Positions 36,008 to 44,135 of a stretch of 60,562 nt of DNA are shown here, in pieces; within the stretch, counting starts at the first letter, position 1, and the number at the start of each line of letters is the position of its first letter. The DNA comes from CADCTM01 sp049671305 (GTDB lineage Bacteria; Cyanobacteriota; Cyanobacteriia; Cyanobacteriales; Coleofasciculaceae). The position numbers and the translations under genes are program-made. Location of the stretch: NCBI GenBank assembly GCA_049671305.1, contig JBATUR010000060.1, positions 1 through 60,562 of the forward strand, written 5' to 3'. Below the pieces are notes generated by a model, which saw only the letters and a list, made by a program, of their open reading frames with translations, did not search any database and was not told the DNA's origin.

Positions 36008-36032
36008 TAGACGTTCCGACGGAACGTCTCTA
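36008..36032. repeat. REP palindrome, copy 3, next to the 3' end of the RAYT gene
   Basis: TAGACGTTCCGACGGAACGT and following bases. Its tail ACATATATAAATTTG encodes the last five residues of the transposase in reverse, so the repeat unit supplies the gene's C-terminus. Confidence 0.85.
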
Positions 36033-36044
36033 CAATAAATGATC

Positions 36045-36578
36045 TCACATATATAAATTTGCTGGATTATTTTTGTCCAATTTCCATTTCAGCGGGTTAT
36101 TAACGATATATTCTCGAATATTGTGTAAAGATTCTTCATCCCGGATAACGTGGTCATAAAATCTGTCTTGCCAATTGAAATCATCAAACCCAGCTTCCCA
36201 AATCTGTTTAGTGCAAACCGATTTAATTTGACCAATAATTGCACCTAAAGATTTCGGTTTTAACCGCGAGTTTACCATTTTCGTAGAGACGTTCCGTCGG
36301 AACGTCTCATTCTTGAGGATAATAATTCCATGCAAATGATTGGGCATAACAATCCATTCATCTAATTCTATATATGAACGGAGTTGGGCAGTTTTTTGCC
36401 ATTCTTCAGCTACAATTTCTCCAACTGCTGACAACTGCATTTTATCTTCGACAACATCACCGAAAAAATATTCTCGATTATAAGTACAAATAGTAACAAA
36501 ATAATAGCCGTTAGATGTGTAATCCCAATTTTGACATCTAACAGATTCAATTCGATACTTATTTTTATACAAAGTCAT
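36045..36578 (-). CDS. REP-associated tyrosine transposase (RAYT, Y1/HUH family)
   Basis: The 177-residue protein is a single-domain Y1 transposase. The HUH motif is His81-Leu-His83 (MPNHLHGII) and the catalytic tyrosine is Tyr157 in NIREYIVNNP. FYDHVIRDEES is also characteristic. Such enzymes nick and rejoin single-stranded REP hairpins and help spread them. REP-type palindromes lie on both sides and one lies inside the frame (36284-36309), encoding residues ~90-99 (NETFRRNVST) between the HUH and Tyr motifs without breaking the frame. Both catalytic motifs are intact, so activity is plausible. The start ATG (36578) lies in a 41-base tandem duplication. No terminal inverted repeats of an IS were seen. 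Confidence 0.9.
   Translation of the reverse strand: MTLYKNKYRIESVRCQNWDYTSNGYYFVTICTYNREYFFGDVVEDKMQLSAVGEIVAEEWQKTAQLRSYIELDEWIVMPNHLHGIIILKNETFRRNVSTKMVNSRLKPKSLGAIIGQIKSVCTKQIWEAGFDDFNWQDRFYDHVIRDEESLHNIREYIVNNPLKWKLDKNNPANLYM
36284..36309. repeat. REP palindrome, copy 4, inside the RAYT reading frame
   Basis: Eleven-base arms GAGACGTTCCG and their complement flank a central T (36286-36308), as in copy 1. It is translated in frame within the transposase. Confidence 0.95.
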
Positions 36579-36652
36579 GGTTAATTAGGGATTACTGGGA
36601 GAGAGGTTCCGAAAGTCATGGTTAATTAGGGATGACTGGGAGAGACGTTCCG
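36571..36652. repeat. 41-base tandem duplication over the RAYT start codon
   Basis: Copies at 36571-36611 and 36612-36652 differ at a few positions (for example GATTACTGG and GATGACTGG). The first copy holds the real start codon. The second duplicates it out of frame and ends within REP copy 5. Confidence 0.85.
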
Positions 36653-36665
36653 ACGGAACGTCTCT
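36641..36665. repeat. REP palindrome, copy 5, upstream of the RAYT gene
   Basis: AGAGACGTTCCGACGGAACG with the completing TCTCT forms 12-base arms. The tail ACAATAGATAATATTA matches that after copy 2. Confidence 0.9.
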
Positions 36666-36690
36666 ACAATAGATAATATTACTAACATCT

Positions 36691-37230
36691 TCAAGCCAAA
36701 AACTCATCAACTGCCACACTAAAACCTTGCAACACTAATTGCGTACTAACTACATCCCCAACACTATATCCAAAAGTCTGATTTCTAGTTAGCACCAAAA
36801 CCCGGCGCGTCTCAGGAAACACTAACCAAACTTCCTCACAACCTGACTCCAAATACTCTTGTGCTTTGGCAAATAAATCCTCAGCAGAGTCACCAGGAGA
36901 GGCAATTTCACCTACTAATGGTGGACTTTGGGGCAACGCACCTGCTTCGCCAAATTCTGCTAACATTTCGGCAGTAATATAAGAAACATCAGGACGCCGC
37001 CCCTGCTTCAAAGTACGACAAGGAAGTTCAACAAGAACCTCTCCTCCTTGTCTACTTTCGTTTTTATGATTTCGCCAGTAACTGTCTAAGCGAGACTGAA
37101 CTATACTATGTCTGACTGTCATACCTGTTTTTTCCAGTAGTTGCCCATCTACCCACTCCATCTGATCGGGTGGATTTGCTAAATAATCTTCTAGAGAAAT
37201 GTCTGCAGTTATAGTTGCCGTTACCATCAC
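36691..37230 (-). CDS. Uma2 family protein (DUF820, PD-(D/E)XK-like)
   Basis: A 179-residue protein of the Uma2/DUF820 group, highly multiplied in cyanobacteria. Recognisable segments are LEDYLANPPDQMEWVDGQLLEK (N-terminus), RRPDVSYI (the conserved PDV) and PPLVGEIASPGDSAEDLFAKAQEYLESG (nuclease-core region, E-I-x-S-P). The fold is related to restriction endonucleases, and the usual Asp and Glu residues are visible. The cellular role is not established. Two Met codons open the frame; the second lacks a better ribosome site. Confidence 0.88.
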   Translation of the reverse strand: MMVTATITADISLEDYLANPPDQMEWVDGQLLEKTGMTVRHSIVQSRLDSYWRNHKNESRQGGEVLVELPCRTLKQGRRPDVSYITAEMLAEFGEAGALPQSPPLVGEIASPGDSAEDLFAKAQEYLESGCEEVWLVFPETRRVLVLTRNQTFGYSVGDVVSTQLVLQGFSVAVDEFLA

Positions 37231-37277
37231 TTTTTACTGTTTTAATTGTGTATTGAGATTAAGATAATTGTACTAAT

Positions 37278-37673
37278 TCAGCGCATAATTGGACTGCCGT
37301 GATGATGAATTAAATACCATTTCAAACCCATCTTTTCAAAAATATTTGTTGCCATTGATTGTGCTTGAATGCTTCTACCACCGCTAACTTGTAGTAATTT
37401 TTCAATCAACACAATATAAGCCAGATTTTCCCGAATTTCTACTGTTAAAATTTCGGTTTCAATCTCAATATATTTGGTATTTCTAAATATCTGTAGCCAA
37501 GATATTTCTATTTCCTTCCAACCCCGTAAAATATTCCGTCCAGGATGAATGCACATACTGCCTGTTCCCTGTGACCAAATAACGCTCATAGCTTCAATAT
37601 CTTTTTTCTCAAAAGCTCGATAAAAAGCCTCATTTGTGGCTACAACTTCAATTCTTTCGTTACTCATAAACAC
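37278..37673 (-). CDS. SnoaL/NTF2-like fold protein
   Basis: The 131-residue protein has the cone-shaped NTF2 pattern: NEAFYRAFEKKDIEAMSVIWSQ, then HPGRNILRGWKEIEISWLQIF, then a run of beta strands and a C-terminal HHHGSP. This matches the SnoaL_3 / DUF4440 group. Members include small enzymes and unannotated binding proteins; no substrate can be deduced. It lies 47 bases upstream of the Uma2 gene on the same strand. Confidence 0.8.
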   Translation of the reverse strand: MFMSNERIEVVATNEAFYRAFEKKDIEAMSVIWSQGTGSMCIHPGRNILRGWKEIEISWLQIFRNTKYIEIETEILTVEIRENLAYIVLIEKLLQVSGGRSIQAQSMATNIFEKMGLKWYLIHHHGSPIMR

Positions 37674-37855
37674 ACCTTAATTGGTAATTGCTCATTAAAT
37701 GTACAATGATTGCTATCTAAACAAAGTAATAGTGTCGCAAAAGTCAAGACTTTGTGGCAAATCGTTTCAAGTCCAGTTGCATACCAGAATTTAGCCCAAT
37801 TTTAGCCAACAAAAATCAGCAAATACTTTATCTAAGTGATGTCTCCTTGACCCGT

Positions 37856-37888
37856 ATGATGAAGAGAGGGGTTGAATCATCATTTTTT
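37856..37888 (+). promoter_or_regulatory. Hairpin with T-tract immediately before the Tab2-like start codon
   Basis: ATGATGA (37856-37862) pairs with TCATCAT (37877-37883) around AGAGAGGGGTTGAA, followed by five T. ATG 37891 comes two bases later. The AGAGAGGGG in the loop could be a ribosome-binding site displaced to ~20 bases upstream. It looks like an attenuator or translation-control element. Confidence 0.4.
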
Positions 37889-37890
37889 GC

Positions 37891-38748
37891 ATGAGTATTT
37901 GGGAACTAGATTTTTACTCGCGTCCGATTTTAGATGAAAATCAAAAAAAGGTCTGGGAAGTATTACTGTGCGAGGCACCTTTAGATACTCGCCCGTTAGA
38001 TCAGGAACTGTTTAAATATGCTCAATATTGTCCAAATCAGCAGGTAAACTCGATTTGGTTGCGGACGGCAATTGAAGAGGCAATGCAACAAACTCAACAA
38101 AAGCCCCAAAAAATCCGCTTTTTCCGGCGTCAGATGAGCAATATGATCATCAAAGCCTGCGAAGAACTAGGTATCCCTGCCCAATGCAGTCGTCGCACAT
38201 ACACTATAGACCGCTGGCTACAAGAACGTATGCTTGGCGTTTATCCCAAACAACCAGGCTATCAACCAACGGCTGCCGCAGCGGCGTTTGTCCGCTATCA
38301 ACCCCAGAAACCGCAACTATTGCCAGATGCGTTGGAGGGGCAAAAATGGGCATTTGTGACGCTAGAAGCCTCAGCTTTTGCAGAAATGGATGAATGGGAA
38401 ATTGATTTTGGTGAGGCGTTTCCTGTGGCAATGATGGGGCTAAAGAAAGAGACTCGTGTTCCCGGAATGATTATATACTCTTCTAGGGCAACGCCTTTGG
38501 CAGGGTGGATGTCAGGCTTAGAGTTAGCATTCGTCAGATTTGATGAGCAAAACACCAGGTTATTACTAGAGACGGGTGCGAGTGATAGCTGGATTCTGGC
38601 TAACATCAAAGATGCTCAAACCATAGTAGAAGCTAAAGGATTTGAGTTAGCAAAAGCACAAGCCGAGATGGTACATTTTATCGCGGTGCAATCAAGCACA
38701 ACTTCAGAGACTTTTGCAGGGTTTTGGTTATTGCAAGAGTTAAAGTAG
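37891..38748 (+). CDS. Tab2/Atab2-like RNA-binding protein (DUF1092)
   Basis: This 285-residue protein begins SIWELDFYSRPILDENQKK, the signature of the Tab2 family. In green algae and plants these proteins bind the psaB 5' leader and are needed for photosystem I (and in Arabidopsis also photosystem II) translation. Conserved later blocks include KIRFFRRQMSNMI, WGFV-like WAFVTL, and ASDSWILANI. The length is typical for cyanobacteria. Function here is inferred from family. Confidence 0.88.
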   Translation: MSIWELDFYSRPILDENQKKVWEVLLCEAPLDTRPLDQELFKYAQYCPNQQVNSIWLRTAIEEAMQQTQQKPQKIRFFRRQMSNMIIKACEELGIPAQCSRRTYTIDRWLQERMLGVYPKQPGYQPTAAAAAFVRYQPQKPQLLPDALEGQKWAFVTLEASAFAEMDEWEIDFGEAFPVAMMGLKKETRVPGMIIYSSRATPLAGWMSGLELAFVRFDEQNTRLLLETGASDSWILANIKDAQTIVEAKGFELAKAQAEMVHFIAVQSSTTSETFAGFWLLQELK

Positions 38749-38878
38749 CGATCGCGATGTGAAGTTCAGCTTTTATAGATCGCACATTACTGATTATTAG
38801 ATTAGAAGCTTTCTTCCCCGTCTTAATCGAGAAGAAAGGTAACGCCAAAGAAAAACAACAGACAAGCATACATAAATT

Positions 38879-40189
38879 ATGGGTTCTCACGATTTGCCGC
38901 CATCGCTACATAGCGAACAGCTTTTAGAGTTAGCGCTTCAGTCGGGGGCACAGGAGGCAGAGGTGTATCAATCGCGATCGCTTGCTCGTCCTGTGTTTTT
39001 TGAAGCAAACCGCCTCAAACAGCTAGAAAGCAGCCAATCAGAAGGCGTGGCGTTGCGCTTATGGCGAGACGGGCGTCCGGGTTTGGCGGTGGCGTATGGA
39101 CCTGCCCAAGCGCAAGATTTAGTTGATCGGGCGTTGGCAATGACGGCGCTAAATGAACCAGAATTGGTTGAACTTAGCGAAGCTAGAACCGATCGCTATC
39201 CTGATTTGGGTAAGGTGGTTGGGGTGGGAGAATTAGTGAAAATGGGCAAACAAGCGATCGCTCAAATTCGTGATGCTTACCCAGAAGTTTTGTGTGATGC
39301 TGAGTTGGAATGCGACGAAGAAACAACTCGTTTGATTAATTCTAAAGGCTTAGATTGCCATTATACTGACACCACACTAAGCTGTTCTGTGGGCGTCGAA
39401 TGGGTGCGCGGTGAGGACTTTTTGAGTGTTTATGATGGTCAAACTAAACGAGGAACTTTAAGCCATGAAAATGTTGTTCAAAGTATTTTACAACGTTTAA
39501 ATTGGGCAAAAGAAAATGTTGCCTCGCCAGTTGGTCGTGTACCCGTTTTGTTAACAGCAAAGGCGGCAGATTTACTTTGGGATACCATTCAGGCAGCCTT
39601 AAATGGTAAACAAGTATTAGAAGGATCATCACCTTGGAGCGGTCGCTTAACTCAAGTTGTCACCTCAGAAGCTTTGACACTTTTTCAGCAACCGGATACG
39701 GGTCCTTATAGCTGCCCATTTGATGATGAAGGTACTCCCACTCAACCACTTTTATTTATTAGAGAAGGGCAATTACTGCGATTTTATAGCGATCGCACTA
39801 CAGGCAGATTACTCGGTACTGGTACTACTGGCAGCGGTTTTCGTCCTGGTATGGGCAGCTATCCAACTCCCGGTTTAGTTAACCTTTTAATTCAACCAGG
39901 CAATGGCTCGCTTGATGATTTAATTCAACAGTTGGATCAAGGATTAGTTGTTGATCAATTATTAGGAGGAGGCGCTGATATTTCTGGTGATTTTTCCGTT
40001 AATGTTGAACTCGGTTATCGTGTTCAGAATGGACAAATTACCGGGCGAGTTAAAGACACCATGATTTCTGGTAATGTCTATACTGTACTCAAACAGCTAG
40101 TTACATTGGGAGGTGATGCTGATTGGAATGGTCCTTGTTATACACCGTCGTTAATTGTAGAAGGAATTTCGACCACAGGTAGAAGTTAA
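38879..40189 (+). CDS. TldD/PmbA family metalloprotease-like protein
   Basis: This 436-residue protein resembles PmbA/TldE: LLELALQSGAQEAEVYQSRS at the N-terminus, ESSQSEGVALRLWRDGRPG, and the C-terminal GGADISGDFSVNVELGYRVQNGQITGRVKDTMISGN. PmbA lacks the HExxxH zinc motif of its partner TldD; none is visible here. Together the pair degrades or processes peptides. The partner is not in the window. An inverted repeat (CTTTCTTC at 38809, GAAGAAAG at 38831) lies ~40 bases upstream of ATG 38879. Confidence 0.9.
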   Translation: MGSHDLPPSLHSEQLLELALQSGAQEAEVYQSRSLARPVFFEANRLKQLESSQSEGVALRLWRDGRPGLAVAYGPAQAQDLVDRALAMTALNEPELVELSEARTDRYPDLGKVVGVGELVKMGKQAIAQIRDAYPEVLCDAELECDEETTRLINSKGLDCHYTDTTLSCSVGVEWVRGEDFLSVYDGQTKRGTLSHENVVQSILQRLNWAKENVASPVGRVPVLLTAKAADLLWDTIQAALNGKQVLEGSSPWSGRLTQVVTSEALTLFQQPDTGPYSCPFDDEGTPTQPLLFIREGQLLRFYSDRTTGRLLGTGTTGSGFRPGMGSYPTPGLVNLLIQPGNGSLDDLIQQLDQGLVVDQLLGGGADISGDFSVNVELGYRVQNGQITGRVKDTMISGNVYTVLKQLVTLGGDADWNGPCYTPSLIVEGISTTGRS

Positions 40190-40253
40190 ACTTATTTATA
40201 CCATTGTTTTATTGAATTACCTCTATTCATCTTAAACGAGGCGCGAAGGCAGT

Positions 40254-40280
40254 TTCCCGGCTTTTCCAAAAAGTCGGGAA
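40254..40280 (+). terminator. Hairpin after the PmbA/TldD gene
   Basis: TTCCCGGCTTTT (40254-40265) pairs with AAAAGTCGGGAA (40269-40280) with one G-T pair. The hairpin core resembles the dispersed CGACTTCT repeats. It lies 64 bases after the stop and may terminate transcription. Confidence 0.4.
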
Positions 40281-40359
40281 GCTAAATCAATGACTTCAAA
40301 ATGTATGCTTATTAATTATTAATCTATAATTAAATCAAGAAGAGATTATAATAATTACT

Positions 40360-41064
40360 ATGAATTTTCAACAATTTGAGGTTTTGAGTTTTGATTGTTA
40401 TGGCACTTTAATTGATTGGGAAAGTGGTATTTTAACAGCATTAAAAACAATTCGTGCCAATCATAATATTACTCAAGATAATCTTAGTGATCAGCAGCTT
40501 CTAGAAATGTTTGCTCAAAGCGAATCAGCTCTTGAAGCAAAAGAATATTCAACTTATCGAGAAATCCTCAAAAAAGTCGTGCAAGATTTTGGAGTTAAGC
40601 TAAATTTTGTGCCGACTGAAGCAGAATTAAATTCTTTAGCTGAATCTCTGCAAAATTGGCAACCATTTCCTGATACCGTTGCCGCTCTAAAAGCGCTCAA
40701 AAAAAGCTATAAACTAACAATTATTTCTAACGTTGATGATGATTTATTTGCCCATACAGCCAAGAAATTAAAAATAGATTTTGATTGGATTATAACTGCC
40801 CAACAAGTCAAATCTTATAAACCATCATTACAAAACTTTGAAACGGCAATCGAGCGCATGGGCATTAGTCCCAACAAATTATTACACGTAGCTCAAAGTG
40901 TATATCACGACATTATTCCGGCAAATAGCATGGGACTATCAACAGTATGGGTAAATCGCAGGCAAAATCAAGCAGGGCATGGAGCAACTGTTGCCGCCAG
41001 TGGCAAGCCTGATTTAGAAGTTGCCGATTTAAAAACATTGGTGTCTTTGCTAGGTTTAGAGTAG
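40360..41064 (+). CDS. HAD-superfamily hydrolase (haloacid dehalogenase type II-like)
   Basis: A 234-residue HAD enzyme. Motif I is FDCYGTLIDW (Asp12 nucleophile), motif II the Ser/Thr in TIISNVDDD, motif III the Lys in KSYKPSLQNFE, and the C-terminal HVAQSVYHDIIPANSMGL takes the place of motif IV. The overall pattern follows haloacid dehalogenase type II enzymes; the usual WVNRR is present. The substrate is unknown and the label by name is only structural. Confidence 0.88.
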   Translation: MNFQQFEVLSFDCYGTLIDWESGILTALKTIRANHNITQDNLSDQQLLEMFAQSESALEAKEYSTYREILKKVVQDFGVKLNFVPTEAELNSLAESLQNWQPFPDTVAALKALKKSYKLTIISNVDDDLFAHTAKKLKIDFDWIITAQQVKSYKPSLQNFETAIERMGISPNKLLHVAQSVYHDIIPANSMGLSTVWVNRRQNQAGHGATVAASGKPDLEVADLKTLVSLLGLE

Positions 41065-41169
41065 AACACCAAATTAGACAAGGTAATAGTGTTATATTTT
41101 CATTTTCCAAATCTTAGGAAAATTGAGCGCCAGTTTTCATTTGCATCTATAGTCCGTTACTACTAATAT

Positions 41170-43812
41170 ATGACAACGCCATTGTCCTTGCCCAAACGCT
41201 TTCGTCAATGGTTACTTCCTAGAAGACGCCTTGCGATCGCAGAAGCCTGTCTGATTGGATTAGTATCTGGACTTTCTGCCGTCTTGCTCAAGCAAAGTAT
41301 CGGTTGGTTAGGTTCATTTCGAGTTCAAGCTTCTAATACTTTACCTGCTAGCTTGGTTTTACCCGCCGTGGGACTTTGTTTGGGACTCCTTTGCGGGTTG
41401 CTTATTGAACGCCTAGAACCAGACGCGACGGGCAGTGGCATTCCTCAAGTCAAGGGTGTACTGGCTCAATTTCCGATCGCCCTGAATTTACGAGTTGCTC
41501 TTGTCAAGTTGGTGACAACAATTCTATCTCTCGCCGCTGGCTTGACAATGGGGCGGCAAGGTCCCACCGTACATATTGGCGCCGCCATAGCTGCACAATT
41601 GAGCCAATGGGTGCCAACCTCTCCAGATCATCGGCGGCAAATGATTGCTGCAGGTGCTGGTGCCGGTTTAGCGGCAGGATTTAATGCTCCCCTTGCGGGC
41701 ATTTTATTTGTTATTGAAGAACTAATGCGGGATCTTTCGAGCCTGACATTAGGTACAGCAATTTTAGCTTCTTTCATTGGTGCGGTTGTGTCGCGATTAT
41801 TAGGTGGACGCAGCCTTGATCTCAACCTAGAGTTAAGTAGCCTCAATAGTAGTTTTACCGCCCCAGAAATTCCCTTTTATCTATTATTAGGTCTTTTAGC
41901 TGGATTGTTAGGAGCCTTGTTTAATCAGGGCTTGCTAAAAAGTCTTAACTTATACGATCGCCTCAATCTTGGTTTACCGATGCGTATTGGCATGGCTGGG
42001 ATGATTTGTGGCTGCTTCGTTGCCCTCCTACCAGAGTCTTTTCGTGATAACAATGGTTTACGGTTGTTGCTGTTGACCGGTGAGAAAAGTTGGCAATTTA
42101 CAACTCTTGCATTGGTTGTCTACTTTCTTCTAACTTTAGTTTCCTATGGTTCTGGTGCGCCAGGAGGATTATTTCATCCTTCTTTAGTTTTGGGTTCTGC
42201 CCTTGGTTACTTAGTAGGAACGGCACAATTACATTTACTGCATTTTGGTTCGCCGACAAGCTTTGCCTTGGCAGGAATGGGGGCATTTTTTAGCGCAGTT
42301 TCCAAAGTACCGATGACGGCAATTGTCATTGTCTTTGAGATGACAACCAACTTTAATCTTGTGCTGCCCTTGATGATTACTTGTGTGGTTTCTTACTTAG
42401 TTGCCGATAAAGTTGCTAAGGGTTCACTATATCAACGTCTGCTGGAATTAAAAGGCTATAATTCGCCCACCCAAGCAACTGAAAGTAGTTCTTTAGCCGG
42501 GCTGACAGCGGCTGATTTGATGCAAAATAAAGTAGAAACATTGGTGAGTCAGATGAGTTTAGATGAGGCAATAAAGGCTTTTTCTAGCTCTCATCATCGT
42601 GGCTTTCCGGTAGTTGATGATAGTGAGTTGGTGGGTATCATCACTCAGACTGATATTTCTAATGCCAAAAGCCAACATCTATCTGGAGAGACGAGACTTG
42701 CGGAAATGATGACGCCGCAGCCGATCACGGTAATTCCCACAGATTCTTTGAGTCAGGTACTGTATTTACTCAACCGTTACCAACTCAGCCGTTTGCCTGT
42801 GACGGAGGGGCGGCATTTGGTGGGAATTATTACTCGTGCTGATATTATTCGTGCCGAAGCTGATAAGTTGAGTGGTACAAGTAGCCCGATTGGACCTGCT
42901 CCTGATCCGTCTTATGTAGTGTATCAAACTCGTGCGCCGCAGGTAGGTAGGGGACGGATTTTGGTACCTTTGGCAAATCCGCAAACGGCACCTGTTTTGT
43001 TGCAACTAGCGGCGGCAATTGCACGCGATCGCCATTATGAAATTGAATGTCTGCAAATTATCTCGATCCCTCGCAGTAATAATCCCGCTCAAACTGCGGT
43101 AAAAACGACCAGAAGCCGTCGCTTGCTGCGTTTAGCCGAAAAACTAGGGCGAGACTGGGACATCCCTGTACATACGCAAATACGGTCATCTCATGATACT
43201 GCCCAAGCGATTCTGGAAACGGTTAAGCAGCGACACATTAACATGATTTTTATGGGCTGGAAAGGGTCGCCGGTCAAGAGTCCGGGTCGCATTTTTGGTA
43301 ATGTTGTGGATACGCTGATTCGTTCTGCACCTTGTGATTTGGTGTTGGTGAAATTGGGATATGGTGAAGAAGAGCAAGGCGATGGCACAATGATCGCATC
43401 TTGTCCGTTACCTGTCGCTTGGCATCATTGGTTAGTGCCAATTGCAGGTGGACCAAATTCTAATTATGCCCTAAAGCTTTTACCGGCGTTGGCAAAGCTT
43501 GCTGTCAAGCCAACGCTGAAAGTGGTACAAGTTTTTCCGCCCTCAAGTAAGCTACCTGACACATCGGGATTAGAAAAAGCGGCTTATTTCCTTAGCCATA
43601 AGCTGAATACAGGTGTGGCGACAATTCCGGTTAGATCCTATTCTGTTGCTAATGCGGTGATTCATTTAGCTGAGTCGGATCGTTGTGATGTGGTGGTTTT
43701 GGGTGCGAGTCGGGAGGGTTTGTTGCAGCAGGTGGTGCATGGGAATATCCCAGAAGCGATCGCACGGGGTGTTAATAGTACCGTGATTTTGGTGCGGAGT
43801 GCGCCTGAGTAG
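41170..43812 (+). CDS. ClC-type chloride channel/transporter with CBS pair and two USP domains
   Basis: This 880-residue protein has a ClC core at ~15-435 (GSGIPQVKG, GRQGPTVHIGA, FNAPLAGILFVIEE, GSGAPGGLFHPSLVLG). A CBS pair follows (~455-570), then two universal-stress-protein domains (~590-735 and ~750-880). ClC proteins move chloride, with or without proton exchange; CBS and USP domains usually sense nucleotides. In GREGP the Glu that gates the pore and couples protons is replaced by Gln130, which would predict passive or uncoupled transport, while the internal Glu pair (IEE) is kept. A diverged copy of the gene's last ~150 bases lies at 45226-45378. Confidence 0.93.
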   Translation: MTTPLSLPKRFRQWLLPRRRLAIAEACLIGLVSGLSAVLLKQSIGWLGSFRVQASNTLPASLVLPAVGLCLGLLCGLLIERLEPDATGSGIPQVKGVLAQFPIALNLRVALVKLVTTILSLAAGLTMGRQGPTVHIGAAIAAQLSQWVPTSPDHRRQMIAAGAGAGLAAGFNAPLAGILFVIEELMRDLSSLTLGTAILASFIGAVVSRLLGGRSLDLNLELSSLNSSFTAPEIPFYLLLGLLAGLLGALFNQGLLKSLNLYDRLNLGLPMRIGMAGMICGCFVALLPESFRDNNGLRLLLLTGEKSWQFTTLALVVYFLLTLVSYGSGAPGGLFHPSLVLGSALGYLVGTAQLHLLHFGSPTSFALAGMGAFFSAVSKVPMTAIVIVFEMTTNFNLVLPLMITCVVSYLVADKVAKGSLYQRLLELKGYNSPTQATESSSLAGLTAADLMQNKVETLVSQMSLDEAIKAFSSSHHRGFPVVDDSELVGIITQTDISNAKSQHLSGETRLAEMMTPQPITVIPTDSLSQVLYLLNRYQLSRLPVTEGRHLVGIITRADIIRAEADKLSGTSSPIGPAPDPSYVVYQTRAPQVGRGRILVPLANPQTAPVLLQLAAAIARDRHYEIECLQIISIPRSNNPAQTAVKTTRSRRLLRLAEKLGRDWDIPVHTQIRSSHDTAQAILETVKQRHINMIFMGWKGSPVKSPGRIFGNVVDTLIRSAPCDLVLVKLGYGEEEQGDGTMIASCPLPVAWHHWLVPIAGGPNSNYALKLLPALAKLAVKPTLKVVQVFPPSSKLPDTSGLEKAAYFLSHKLNTGVATIPVRSYSVANAVIHLAESDRCDVVVLGASREGLLQQVVHGNIPEAIARGVNSTVILVRSAPE

Positions 43813-44135
43813 TTTTGTCGCATTACTAAATTTTAATAATACTTCGGACAGTATTTTGAGGGGCATTGCCAGCATAAACTTAAGCCGATAGTTTTACGAT
43901 TGTCAGACTAAATTAATAATATTTAAGGTAAAGTAACGTACAGAATAATTACTTTATATCGGTCAAAAGTTACTTATAATTAATCTCTTTAGTATGCTAT
44001 CGTTTGGTGTTATCGTTACCAAAAATTCTAAACAAAATCAAGTCATGTTTTTAAAATAATTGGTTATAAAAGCAAGAAATCAACGGTGTATTTTAGTTTT
44101 TCAAGTCGGACAAAGAGCAAAAATCAAGCGAGGAA
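43813..44135. other. Intergenic, 323 bases, no gene seen
   Basis: An AT-rich stretch holds the presumed promoter of the AI-2E-type transporter gene, including a TTATAAT near 43973-43979. No RNA gene was recognised. It is part of the segment bracketed by the ClC gene tail and its duplicate. Confidence 0.4.

Larger units (their letters stand above)
35658..36044. other. Intergenic, 387 bases, filled with dispersed palindromes
   Basis: It contains a GC-rich hairpin at 35732-35755 and REP-type palindromes at 35810-35836, 35928-35953 and 36008-36032. Half-sites occur between them (35887-35898 and 35908-35920). No gene was seen. Confidence 0.8.
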
